A stretch of DNA of 64,000 nucleotides from Agroathelia rolfsii (taxonomy: Eukaryota > Basidiomycota > Agaricomycetes > Amylocorticiales > Amylocorticiaceae): positions 4,712,001 through 4,776,000 of the forward strand of contig JABRWF010000002.1 of NCBI GenBank assembly GCA_018343915.1, in the 5' to 3' direction. The notes beneath the pieces are model-generated. The model did no database searches. It was not told the DNA's origin and saw only the letters and a program-made list of their open reading frames with translations. Both the position numbers and the translations under genes were made by a program. This document shows positions 46,724 through 58,167 of this stretch, in pieces (positions within the stretch are counted from its first letter, which is position 1; each line of letters opens with the position of its first letter).

Positions 46724-48805
46724 GATAGGAGCGGCTGTAATGTCGTTGATATATACTAGAACTAGCTTTGATTATCAAGTTTCTCTTGACCGCATCAATT
46801 TCAACAGCAATGCCCCAGCCGCAATGCTCTGCACAATGATTTGATACCGATATTGGAGCGTTAGCCGAATCTCAGAGTGTACGATACCAGTGTACCTTAG
46901 ACACCCAGGCCTGCCAGTGCTGGTGGGTTTCCCGACGCATTAGCATTGAAGTTTGCAGGATTGTATTTATTTTAAGTTGTCATGTTGATTAGGTTGTGTT
47001 ATATGGTTAATGGTAGGAAGGGGGATGGAAAGCAGTCGTCAATGTGATATTTTCTATGACTGTCAGTGGTGATATTGATGTTGTTGAGACATCGACAACA
47101 ATTCCGATGCAAAGAGCTCAGGCTGGCATGACATGTTGACACTTCCTTTATCGCATATTGTTCCGGGAATTTACATCCACCGACGGGAGTATTAAAGTAT
47201 TCGGAGGATTTACATAAAAGAAAAGAATACGCTGATCAAGTATTGGCGTTTATGTTAATCTCGGGCACACTTGCATTTTCATTTTCCCTTACATCGGCCC
47301 ACTTTTCATTCGAAATTAATCCAATGAACCGTCTTGTATTCTGTTCATTCCCTTGATAATTGCTTTCTGCAAAGGAGCGCCGACATTAAGTGGTGTCTTT
47401 AGAACATGCGCTGGGGGCAAACGCGGGCCAGAAAACTTGCCCTCTCTGATATCTTCCTTTACTCTTCTCCTTCTTCCTTGTCTCTTTCATCTCTTTTCAC
47501 TCGTTACCCAGCTTTTTGTCTTGTGCAATGTACTAATCAACTGCTACCAATGACCCATTTGCGCTAATTCAAACCATTCGGTTCTCAACTATGCACCCAC
47601 AAACGGAGTGAACACGACCCTCTGGTTATTACCGCGGCCTGGCTGCTAAGCGCGAGGAGGATTGATTAGCAAAAAAAGGGAGGGGTTTCCAACCCAACCC
47701 GCTGCTCGCCGCGATCGGAAAGCGGGAAGCGCTTTTGCCCAACACTTCATCTTCATCACACAGCATGTTCCAAAGATAGCCTATCTGTAGACATACGGTG
47801 CTGCAGTCATTGCTTTCTGGTGTGGAACTGATGATAGTATGATGTGGGTAGGTGATCCGTACTTTTACACATGCGTCCGAGTTGGTTTCACTTGGGACAT
47901 TCCTAAATGGAATCTGTATGACCAGGTTTATCGTAACCGGTGCGCATTCGGAAAGTTCATGTTCATCACCATCAACTTTCGGCATTTGCCACGACTACTA
48001 ATGGAAACGGCCGAAATCTCCTACACGGAACGTTACTTCCACATATGCATGCAACATGGACATGGCTCTATACACATGCGTTAAGTTGATTTTAGCATTT
48101 TAGCTATTGCGAGAGTTATTCTTACGACGCGGATAGCATGCTACGGGGGATCATTGTACTCTGCTACCAACGTCACATGTCCTGCTTGTAAGCGGCATTG
48201 CTGAAGACTCTGGGGAAATGATGTCATGTGCGCGGGATCACACGAGTCATTGAATGAAACATAGTGAACTTCATATACTAGCCTGAGTATGCCCTAGCTG
48301 GTTTGCTGGCCGCCCAAGCGACGGCCGCACCGACTGGGATAAATTCCGCCAAAGCCGAGATGATGGGGGGAAATCAAGAGATGGGCATACCATACGCGAT
48401 GTTGGCTAATTATGAGACTGAGGGACTATTGAATGGGAAGAGGAGGGCGAAGACTCGGCACAACAACTGATGGCCACGACCGCGGCTGGATCAGGTGCAC
48501 ACGACAAGAATGAATAAAGCGACAAACCATAATACTTATCCAGTAATTCTTCTGGGCCCTGGGTACATTTCTAGCATTGCCAGCGCCCGGCTCTGGCCCC
48601 ACGTCGGGCCAACTGGTTCTCCTTATAATGTTGGCGGCGGTAGACATTCCCGTTTCTGTTCCTGTAGTCTATCGGCGTCCATCTCCTCCCCCCTCAATTT
48701 GCTCTCTAGGCCATTTCTCCATTTGCAAGACTATATTGTATTGTCCTACCATAGTTGGGTAGTAGAAGCAGAGTAACAAACAGACAAATACAAAATACTT
48801 CCGAG
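46724..48805. other. Intergenic region
   Basis: About 2 kb without a recognised gene. It contains the short repeat described at 47231-47310. Short open frames at 47629-48084 on both strands lack domains. The right part is the VID30 promoter. Confidence 0.45.
47231..47310 (+). repeat. Diverged copy of the Myb/SANT-like gene 3' flank
   Basis: The segment starting GATCAAGTATTGGCGTTTAT matches 43131-43195 (starting ATTAAGTATTGGTATCTACA) over about 65-80 bp, in the same orientation, with scattered substitutions and small indels. The shared words include AAGTATTGG, TTAAT.TCGGGCA.ACTT and GCCCACTT. It is short and non-coding, probably a by-product of a local duplication. Confidence 0.55.
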
Positions 48806-51800
48806 ATGAACAGCACAAGCAATGTGATCACGGCTTCGAGGTCATCACCAACGACCACCAGGCCTCGTCGGGCCTCCACAATGTCCTCCAGCGCAGCAGC
48901 CAACCTGAACATGATCCAGTCCGTACTCGACTTTCAGCCGATCCTCGCCAGCCAACAGCAAGCTAGGCAGATCCCTCCAGGCCGTACCACACGCACCGTC
49001 AGCGGCGGCACACCGATGAGCCTCGGCGGCTCCAGCTTTGGTGCCAATAACACTGGCATTGGAGGCACTGGCATCTCTGTTTCGCCTACGATATCTCGTT
49101 CTGTGCGAGGGGCGTCCCGCTCGCTATCGATGAACACGGCTCCTTTTGAGCCGCGAGTTATCCGCGCTGATTCATCTACGGCGTGCTTCCCCGCATCGCC
49201 CACTTCCCCCGCAACAGGTGGCCATAGTGGTGCCTCAACGTCGCCCACACGCTTGAGGAGACTGAGCTTCCAACAGCGTCAGGCGGGCATCGCGGCGTCT
49301 GCTGCAGCCATACCGAAAACACTTCATCATCACAGCGGTGGTGCCAATGCCGGTTTGGGTGGTCCCGTACCGTTTGCGAGGCCCGCATATCTCGACCAGT
49401 CAATCATGGCGCATCTACTCAAGACGGATGGGATGAGCGTGCCTATAGTGACGACCGCACCGACGATGACGACAGCGCCGGTGCATGCTGCCACTAGCAC
49501 GTCCTCATCCACAGCAACACGAAGTAGCACCAGTACTCACCGCCACCGCTCGCCGTCTGTAGATAGCGATGTGGAGAGCATGCAGTCCCCTCCCCCTCAG
49601 CACGAGTTTCCACCTCTTTCGACAAGTGCCGTCGCTTCCTCCTCTACTGCTGCTGCTGCTGCCGCTGGAAACACACTCGTAGAAACGAACACGCCGATCA
49701 TGCTTCCCACAGCTTGGAACCTTGAGATGCGCAGCAAGTCGCTGCATGTGAGCCTAGACGGGCGCGAGCTGGCTTACGTCGGTGCGTTGAGATCGATTTT
49801 CACTCTCTTATAATGTTGCCGTCAAATCTGATAACCTATTATTCGCGAATGACTTTTGGTTCGCCTTTCTCTCATTCCTTATTCTGTGTTTGCGATGCAG
49901 GCCCGAATAGCATGAGCGATCGCGAAGCCGCATCAGCACGTGCAAACTACCCCGCTCCACCCACAGCGGGGGTGTACTATTATGAGGTAGAGATTTTGAG
50001 CAAAGGCGCCAAGGGGTATGTCCTTGTTCCATCTCTTTTCTCGACCTCGAACTTAAGTTCTCTTTCTAGGCATATCAGTATAGGGTACTGCCCGATTATT
50101 GTTTCCAAAGAGTATTGTGAAATCTAAGCGCTTTTATTTTTTTGACTTATTGTAGATTCTCTGGACCGGAAATGCGCCTGAATCGTCTACCGGGCTGGGA
50201 GCCCGACTCATGGGGATATCATGGCGATGATGGTATGGTGTTCTCGTCTGATAGAACAGGAATAAAGTATGGGGCTACGTATGGCAGTAAGCACATCTCT
50301 ATTAGATCAATAACAAGCCATATATTCAAATCACTGACGATCCTCTCATTATTATTATTATTATTATTATTCACTACTCATGCTGCTGCCCACTAGCCCA
50401 CGACATCATCGGATGCGGCATCGACTTTACCACTGCACGGATGTTCTACACCAAGAACGGTCAACTCATCTCGCCTGTATTCCAGTGTGTTGGATTGCGC
50501 CCACCTCCCGCCACCTCATCATCATCATCATCCCTCGAAGCCTCTTCCTCCTCCTCCTCGCCGTTCACCTTGGGCCTAAGCCCGTCCTCGCTTGCCTCGG
50601 CTGAACGCATGCGCATTGCGCTCTTCCCCGCCGTTGGCATGCGCCACCAGGGCGAGAGCGTGCGTGCCAACTTTGGGCAGGAGCCGTTCAAGTTCGACAT
50701 TGTGGATTACGTCGCGCAGGCGAGGGCGATGGTGAGGGTGGAGGTGCTGAAGAAGGTGGTGACACCTGCTGCTGCCTCTCTTTCTTCTTCTTCTTCTTCT
50801 TCTTCTTCTTCTGCTCTGGCCCCACCTCACCAACCGCAGATTCCGCAAGTGCAGAGGGCTCCAGAGATTGGGACGACAATGGCTGGGGTAGGGGTAGGGT
50901 CAGGGCCGGATGGTGCGGAAGAAGTGGCTGTGGATGAGGAAAAGGCGCAGATGGCGAGGCTCGTGATGGATTACCTGACGCACCATGGGTACGCCAAGGC
51001 TGCGAGGGCGTTTAGGGCGCAGAACGGGCGCGCGCTTGTGCTTTCCGGTGCTGCCGGCTCTGTTCCCTCGTCCACTGAGAGAGAGGAAGCGGAAGAAGAC
51101 GGAGAGGTTGCCCAGCGCGCGGAGATCATTCGTGCTGTCAGCTCGGGCGATATCCCCCGCGCGCTGACGCTCCTCAGCGAGGCATACCCCTCTGTGCTCG
51201 CGCGCAATGGGAGCCTGGTCCTGTTCAAGTTGCGGTGTCGGCAGTTTGTGGAGTTGCTCTTGGCTGCGGCGGAGATGCGGAAGCGGGTGGAGAGCCAACA
51301 GCCGCAGGATAATAACAAGGACAAGGGCTCCGCTGTTGGTGTTGCTGGTGCTGTCAGTGCACAGGTGGGGAATCTTGGGCCGGGTACGGGTATGATGGAC
51401 GAGACGGAGGGGATGGATGTGGATGACGATGCGCCTGCTCATGCTCCAGGTGGAGGGAGCGGAATTCCGCCGATGCCTCCTGTTGCCTCGTCCTCGTCCT
51501 CATCTTCCTCTTCTGATCTCCGCCAGTGGGAAGCCGCGCTACACGCAGCAATCGCATACGGACAAGCGTTACAGGCTGATTATCATCGATCTACCTCTGC
51601 CTCTTCTTCCACCTCCCCTTCTCCATCTGGCATTGGGAATGGAGGCGAGGAAGCCACTCAACAGCAGCGCAAAGCTGTGCGCGCCTTGTTCGAACGCACG
51701 TTTGGACTGATCGCGTATCACGATCCACAGGCGGAGGACCCAACGTTTGCGGGGCCCGAGGCGAGGGTGAAGTTGGCAGCGGAGGTGAATGAGGCTATGT

Positions 51801-52017
51801 TGGGTAAGGTTTTCTCTCACGCTCTCCTTTTTTTTTTTGACAACGAATATCTAATCTTTTTGTGATGAAATATATAGAAACCACAGGTCGCGCGGGCTTA
51901 CCCGCCCTTGAGCGCGCCGTGCGTCATACGAGCGCGGTGATCGAGCAGCTGGCTGTGTTGGGCCATGGACCTGCAGCGTATGCGGATCTGCGCCAGGAAG
52001 TGTTGTCCACTGCGTAG
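48806..52017 (+). CDS. VID30: VID30/GID1 (RanBPM-type SPRY-LisH-CTLH-CRA protein), 927 aa
   Basis: Exons: 48806..49781, 49901..50015, a 15-nt microexon 50070..50084, 50156..50286, 50397..51803, 51878..52017. A Ser/Thr-rich N-terminus of about 310 residues precedes the SPRY domain. SPRY motifs are LPTAWN, GVYYYEVEIL, HISIGFSGPEMRLNRLPGWE, SWGYHGDDGMVF and DIIGCGIDFTTARMFYTKNG. The LisH motif (MARLVMDYLTHHGYAKAARAF) begins near residue 594, given in pieces MARLVMDYLTHHG and YAKAARAF. The CTLH domain (IIRAVSSGDIPRALTLLSE) is at about 653-700, and the CRA domain runs to the C-terminus with FGLIAYHDP. This is the scaffold subunit of the GID/CTLH E3 ubiquitin ligase, which in yeast degrades gluconeogenic enzymes. 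Poly-Ser runs interrupt SPRY and the region before LisH. The ATG at 48806 is the first Met in frame. Pieces of its 3' end recur downstream. Confidence 0.93.
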
Positions 52018-54351
52018 GTCTCCCTCCGGGCCATTCTCGGAGGGAGTAGTTAATAGGTTGATTTGGATGACATTTGGCGCTTTCGTGGCCTTAACATTTG
52101 TTTCTCTTACGTTTCTGCTGTTTCTTTTTGTATTATAGTGTTCCTGATCCATCGCTTCCTATCTCTCTCGAACTATTGCGTGGAAAGGCGTTTATGTCTT
52201 TCTTCGCTTCCGCCTCTTTCTCTCTCTCGTCGCACGTTTACCCAATCGGTTCTATTCATCTGTTTTGTGTTACTATATCCAGTTCACTCTGATTTCTGTC
52301 TTTCTTTTCCCGTCATTCCCTTTTCCTTGGTATTCCCTCCTCTCCGTCTCTCCGTCTTGCAAATACCAGTACCCCCTCCTCTCAATCCACCTCTTCGATC
52401 TTTCGTCTGTGTTTGAATCCACTCGCTGATAATGGTTGTGCTGATAACGTTGAATGTGTGTATAGTGGCTGCTAGTATGTGTAGGCTGTATATTTATGCA
52501 TTTTTCACTCTCATTTTCACCTTGTATATCATTGATGGTAGATGATCATTCATTATGGATTGATCATGAGTCTGATGAGATTCAAGCCCCCAAAAACAAA
52601 GGAACAGATCGTGTAACTGCTTACAGCGCATGTATGGGAGATCGTGATATATGCCGCCGATTTGGCGCTAGAAGAATTCACCCGTCTCCGAGTTCCACAG
52701 TTGCGGATAGCTAAATTTAAAGTTATCAAAAATCTGTGACGGTCCAAAAAAGGGCATAAGGGAGGCATCCCGTATCACGTGTATTGTCGGAGCCTTTAGT
52801 GCATTGGACACAATTACACTCTGGTTTTGAAGAGAAAATTGTCATTTCTACCAATCTAGTGGCAAATCCCTTTACTTTGGATAAAGGATTTGGTAAAAAG
52901 TGTCTATCGCGTGATCTGCTTTGCCGCTAGAACATGGTCACGTGATACCTGTTTTTGCTAATCCTTTTACTCAAAGTAAAGCGGTTGGTAGAAATATTGG
53001 TAGAGATGGCGCTTTTCCCTGAAAAACTCCGGTGTGTTATTTCCAGTGACGCAGACACAACATGGACATCACAAGGACAAATTACATTGGACACAATTTT
53101 GTTCGTTGTGTGACAAGTAAGCGACCGTGTGATCATGAGTCGCGGCATGATGCATATCACCTGGCGCGGTTCCACTGTTACCACCGACCCTCCTTCTTTC
53201 CTGCTGGGCGCTCCGTGGTATCCATGATATGAAGATGCAGTTTGACCTCGTCCGCTGAGAATCCCTGGCTATTTAGCACGGCACATGTAATTATATGACC
53301 TAAAAACAACATCAGATATATTGTCTATTTTATCATCCAATTCTTGAATGCATACGTAAGTATTGCGTCAATATTGTTTTGCTGGTAAGTAGTTTATTAT
53401 AATAGGCCATTGGTTTAAATGAAATATTATTACTTTCTTACACTGACTGTTCATCTTTTTTTGTACCTTGTACAGTGTAATATAGGTCATTGGCAACCAA
53501 CTTTTTGGGAGTGAAATATCTTCACTTGTCCTATGACTGGGATTTAAATATACAAATTTTTTCTCATACATAACAAGGTGTACTCATAGAATATGAAGAG
53601 AATTTAAACAGAATTACGGTGTACAAAAAAATGCGAAGATGTTGAAAAATAGCCCGACTACAAGTCATTAGCAACTGTGACATTGTGCCGAGTTTGAAGA
53701 CAGTGTGCAGTAGACAGTTTCTGAGCTGAAATTGGTTGTTGTCTGTTACGCTTCCTGCACTACAAGGCAGCATCAACAAACATATATTTTTTGCAATGCC
53801 TCTTTCCCTCTAACGCCCACCGGACTTTTTGTATTTACAATGCCAAGACAAATAGAATTCTTATGAAATTGTCATTGAGCCAAAATTGATAAGGAATGAA
53901 GAGATAATTTGCTCCGAAAAGTTGTTATTGTTCTAAAATCTGGCTACTAGACTAACACAAAATCTCCTCTCCTTGCCACAATTCATGTGCTTGCCTTACA
54001 AATTTAATTATACACCCTCCAGCACTTTTCATTTGATATGAGTCACATAATTTTTCCCAGGAACACCTGGATCATGCGGTATAGTTGTGGTTGCCATTGA
54101 CCTATGTTACACTGTATGTCAATGATAATTGATCATCTCAAAGCCTCCATGATCAGATTGCTTTATCAGCCGCTATCTCATAAAAGCCCGGCTGCGAGTC
54201 AAGGTGGGGGGGGGGGGTACTACTTAGAATATTTGCCCTTGTCTACGGTTTCCAACACCATACTACAGATAGTCCAGACGTCAATTGTACTGGTAGCGTA
54301 CTGTGCTTTGGCCACATCCACTAAGCTGTGATGTTGTTTTTTCCTCGTCAC
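52018..54351. other. Spacer of unit 1, no gene recognised
   Basis: Contains the VID30 3' UTR, C/T-rich at 52190-52400. Blocks at 52480-52720 and 53090-53270 recur in the units at 57.0/57.5 kb and 60.8/61.2 kb. It also has an imperfect inverted repeat at 52844-52994 and a run of 12 G at 54206-54217. The repeated blocks translate similarly in places but contain stops and differ in frame, so I regard them as non-coding. Confidence 0.5.
52844..52994. repeat. Imperfect inverted repeat (small MITE-like)
   Basis: The left arm 52844-52895 (starting ATTTCTACCAATC, containing CCTTTACTTTGGATAAAGG) pairs with the right arm 52951-52994 (ending GGTTGGTAGAAAT). The sequence is absent from the equivalent place in units 2 and 3. 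It has no target duplication I can define with confidence. Confidence 0.4.
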
Positions 54352-56092
54352 ATGTCTGGCTTGGGCTCTGAGGTTCTAGGTGTGAACACCTTGCAAATAG
54401 CTGCTCTGGTAGAGACTTTTCTCTATGGTCAGTATAATCTATCAGTCCACAAGCTAGCTCTTACAAAAACCAACTTGGATAAATATGGCATTAAACATAC
54501 CCAGCAATATATCTCACAATATTCTATCGATCTTTGCAAGCTCTTCACATCAGACGGCGACGAAACTACGGTAGTACTCGCCATCTGTACTTGATGATCA
54601 TAGTGTTTCTTATTTGCTCAACTATGGTCAGGGATTCTCTGAGAGCTATGCTTTTGCTATATGCATTGACTAATACTACTATGTCAGAATATTGGCACTA
54701 CACTTGCTTGCAATTTCAACGTATTGAAATCAGATGGCTTGCACATGCTTGAATATACAGGATCGTGCATCGAGAATGCTATGATCACCCAACTTGTTTC
54801 AAACACTGAGAACATTGGTATTGCTGTGCCCTGGATCAATTCGTTGAAGGCTGTCTTATTGGTCACGACCATCCTGCTATCTGATTCATTTCTGGTACTC
54901 GTTGGTAGCTTGGTTTTTCTGTAAATTTAATTTTTGATCCATTTCAACAGGTATTTCGTTGTTATATCTTATGGAATAAACGGTTCAAGGTGATATTATT
55001 CCCAATAACGGCTCTTTTTTTCGATGCTGGTTTGTCATTATTAAATTAGTTATATCTTTAATGCCAATGCTCACTGTATCCGTCGTTTAAAGTTTTTGGA
55101 CTCATCTACTGTGTCGCGGCGGTACGATTACAACGATATTAAACAATTTAAACATCTATTAACATATCTGGAGTAGAGATTAACCGGCTTTGATAGTTTT
55201 ATAGGACTAGCGGGTCTTACCTATATGATTTTTATTCCAATCTCCTTGATTATAAACCTGTGCTGCACTCGTAAGGGGATCCACTTGAATATTTTTCTCT
55301 ACAAAAATTACATTGACCTATTTATTCTAGTCTTAATAGCATACAAAATCCGGCAAGTGCAGAAGCAGCAGGATCAACTTACATGGCTTAAGTCAAGTCA
55401 AATGAACCATGTAATAGTAAGCATCTTAGAATCAGGTATGTATTGGTTACTTAGGATCATCGTAGTACCATGAACCTGAACTTATTTCCTAGGTGCAATA
55501 TACACTTTCTGGATGCTTGCCATAGTAATAGTTGTATTAATTGGTCTTGAGATCAGTTGGATACTGTCTTACATCTTCCTAAATGCGGTAAGTGTAGTTA
55601 TCATCGCATGGTACCGTATCAATTCCATGATCCGCTAAAGCTTTGTGGCAGGTAGTGCAAATAACTGTGAGGTTATCTCTTCTCCAACGAAGTGTTTTTA
55701 ATATAGTTTTTCGATCAATATTGAACTAGGGAATCACAGTATGTCAGCAATAGTAATCTAATGAATAAAAATTAAGCTGATCGCTATCATGATCATTAAA
55801 TTCATAGTTTTCTCTTATTATTTCGCGAATAGGCCGGGGCGTTAGCACAGGTGACAGCCGAGTAGAGCAAACACGCATCAGATCAAGTATGCGCTTCCGC
55901 GCTGGAATATCTCACACAGACTCTATTGATATGTCTGCGTTGGATTCCAACTCGAATGGCATGCGGAATGTCAGCCCGAGTCCTAAAGGCCCCCCGAGTG
56001 AGAGCGAAAGGATACGGAACAATTCAAGCAGGATGGGTCATGCTCCACTGGTGGGTTTTGAACCGCCCGAGCCTGCATGCTTGGAGCCCTAG
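54352..56092 (+). CDS. Seven-transmembrane protein, tandem copy 1, 368 aa
   Basis: Exons: 54352..54427, 54505..54626, 54688..54894, 54951..55029, 55093..55121, 55177..55270, 55331..55435, 55493..55587, 55652..55666 (15 nt), 55808..56092. Seven helices are visible, including ETFLYGAIYLTIFY, LMIIVFLICSTM, AVLLVTTILLSDSFLVFRCYI, FKVILFPITALFF, IFIPISLIINLCC, SGAIYTFWMLAIVIVV and the end FSLIISRIGRG. The RCYILW motif after helix 3 places it in the same broad family as the gene at 18.5-19.7 kb. The loop between helices 2 and 3 has N-x-S/T-like sites. The tail of about 85 residues is Ser/Pro-rich. The intron after VVQIT was chosen because it alone joins to the tail frame that copy 2 preserves; the longer alternative exon would end at a TAG. 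An in-frame ATG 7 codons upstream (54331) is possible. Confidence 0.72.
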
Positions 56093-58167
56093 GGATCTAG
56101 AAGTACGGTGGCAGTGGTGGTAGGTACCTCTGATAACATACTTGCGTTGAATTTGGTGTAAGCCTCTGAATTTCATTACTCTACTCTGAACTCGATCGGA
56201 AATATTGCGTTGTGAGCCACAGCATGCCAGTGGTGGCGTGGATTGGCTAATGGGCCATGGCTTGACTGAATGCTACCGGGGGCTGCCAATGCACTACACA
56301 TAGCAATCGTATACGGACAAGCGTTACAGGCTGATTATCATTGATCTACCTCTGCCTCTTCTTCTACCTCCCCTTCTCCATCTGGCGTTGGGAATGGGAG
56401 CGAGGAAGCCACTCAACGGCAGCGCAAAGCTGTGCGCGCTTTGTTTGAACGCCTGTTTGGGCTGATTGCGTATCACGATTCATAGGCGGGAGGACCCGAC
56501 GTTTGCGGGGCCCGAGGCGAAAGTGAAGTTGATGGCGGGAGTGAATGAGAATGAGGCTATGTTGGGTAAGTTTTCTCTCACACTCTTTTTTTTTTCTGAG
56601 ATGACGAATATCTAATCTCTTTGTGGTGAAATATATAGAAACCACAGGCCAGTCTGGGGATCATTCTTTATGGGGAGTTTGACTGTACACTGCTCCTGAT
56701 CCGTTGCTTCCTATCTCTCTCGAACTCTTGCGTGGAAAGGCGTTTACATCCGTCTTCGCTTCCGCCTCCTTTTCTCTCTCGTACGTTTACCCAACCAGTT
56801 ATCCATTCATCTGTCGCGCTACTGTATCCACTTTAATCTGATGTCTGTCTTCATTCTTCCATTGTTTTGTTTTCTCACGTTCACTCCTCTCCGCTTCTCC
56901 GTCTCGTAAACTCCCTCTCCTCTCAACCCATCTCTTTGATCTTTCGTCTGTGTTTGAACTTGCTCGCTGGTAATGGTTGTGCTGGTAACGTTGAATGTAT
57001 GTATAGTGGTTGCTAGTATGTGTATGTCTGTGTCAGGCTATATATTTATGCATTTTTTACTTTCATTTTCACTTCGTACATCATTCATCGTGGATTGATC
57101 ATGAGCCTGATAGAATTCAGTGCCCAAAACAGTTCAACAGATAGTGTAACCGCTCACAGCACTTACATGCGTCATCATGCCAGCTCGAGATGTGTACTAG
57201 TACATGCGCCACCGATTTGGCGTTAGAAGAAATCACTCGTGTTCGAGTTCGAGTTGCACTAGTGTCGCTGAACTTAATTTTCAGCTTTCGAGACCGACGG
57301 CTCAGGGAGTTTGTGTATTGATTTGCTTCTAGCTTTTGCGTGCGCTTGTCTCCATTGTTGTCTCTTACTACGGTCGTATTGCTCAGAGCATATAGCCACC
57401 CAAGCTTTTTCGATGGTCTCACCTGCTTATAGCACAACATAAAAAGGGGTTTTGAAATACATTCTCGTTGATTCTTCGATACATTTATCCTCTTCTTGAT
57501 GTTGCACAGGCCAGCACTGGCACTTACAGCTGAGCGACCGTGTGACCATGGGCGAAGTGTCTCGCGAGTCGCGGCATGATGCACATCACCCGGCACAGTT
57601 CCACTGTCACCACCAATCCTCCTTTCCTGCTGGGCACTCCGTGGTCTCGATAATATAAAGATACAGTTCAGTCTTGTCCGCCGAGAATTCAGCATGACAC
57701 ATGTATTATATGACCTAAAAATGACACTAGGTGTTTGGTTTAATTTACCATTCAATTCTGGGATACAGGAGAAGCTGTACTAGTACAAGGGGCCAGGTAG
57801 GAGGATCAAACAGACCTTGCTCTAGTTGTCTAGAGTTAGACATAGCTCGGATGGATAGCTATGCAACTTGCCTGTGATTCCAGTGGTTTAAATGATCTAA
57901 CAAAGAGACCTCTACCACTAGACCGCTGGAAAAATAGAACATTCCAAATTTTGTTAATCAAGCACGAGTCACAGCCAGTCCCTTCTATAAAGCTTGGCTG
58001 CAAGTCAAGATGGGGGTCTTGAGAGCATTTACCATCGTCTGCGGTTTCCAACGCCATATTCAACACGGCCGAGACGTCAATTCTACCAGTAGCACACAAT
58101 ATACTGTGGCTTCGTTTACTAAGTTGTAATTCATTTATACTCACCTTTATTTCTACCTTGTTACGCC
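56093..58167. other. Spacer between seven-helix copies 1 and 2
   Basis: Carries the unit 1 tail, the VID30 exon-5 fragment (see separate entry), and blocks copied from the VID30 3' flank (56690-57270) and from 53090-53270 (57530-57700). A 212-codon minus-strand open frame at 57117-57755 falls in this repeat and is not conserved in the other units, so I do not call it a gene. Confidence 0.5.
56290..56652 (+). pseudogene. Truncated VID30 fragment A (end of exon 5)
   Basis: Matches VID30 from about 51550 (starting at the codons for AIAYGQALQADY) through the exon 5 end and the following intron into the first bases of exon 6. It then jumps directly to sequence matching 52140 onward, so most of exon 6 and the nearby 3' UTR are deleted. 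An in-frame TGA follows DY and a TAG interrupts YHDP, so it cannot encode the domain. Confidence 0.85.

Larger units (their letters stand above)
51535..56200 (+). repeat. Tandem array unit 1 (source unit): VID30 3' end + flank + seven-helix gene copy 1
   Basis: The sequence from the end of VID30 exon 5 through the seven-helix gene and its 3' flank is the template for two further units downstream. Unit borders are set by where similarity starts and stops. This unit is the longest, because its spacer holds about 0.5 kb (53.3-54.0 kb) that the other units lack. Confidence 0.7.

Noticed and set aside
48296..48402. GTATGCCC ... GGGCATAC inverted repeat
   Set aside because: Arms of only about 8 bp with no target duplication; it can arise by chance.
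55652..55741. Long version of seven-helix exon 9 (VRLSLLQRSV...)
   Set aside because: It ends at a TAG in copy 1 and has the wrong phase to join the tail exon that copies 1 and 2 both keep open.
57117..57755. 212-codon minus-strand open frame
   Set aside because: It sits in a repeated non-coding block; the matching blocks in units 1 and 3 have stops and shifted frames.
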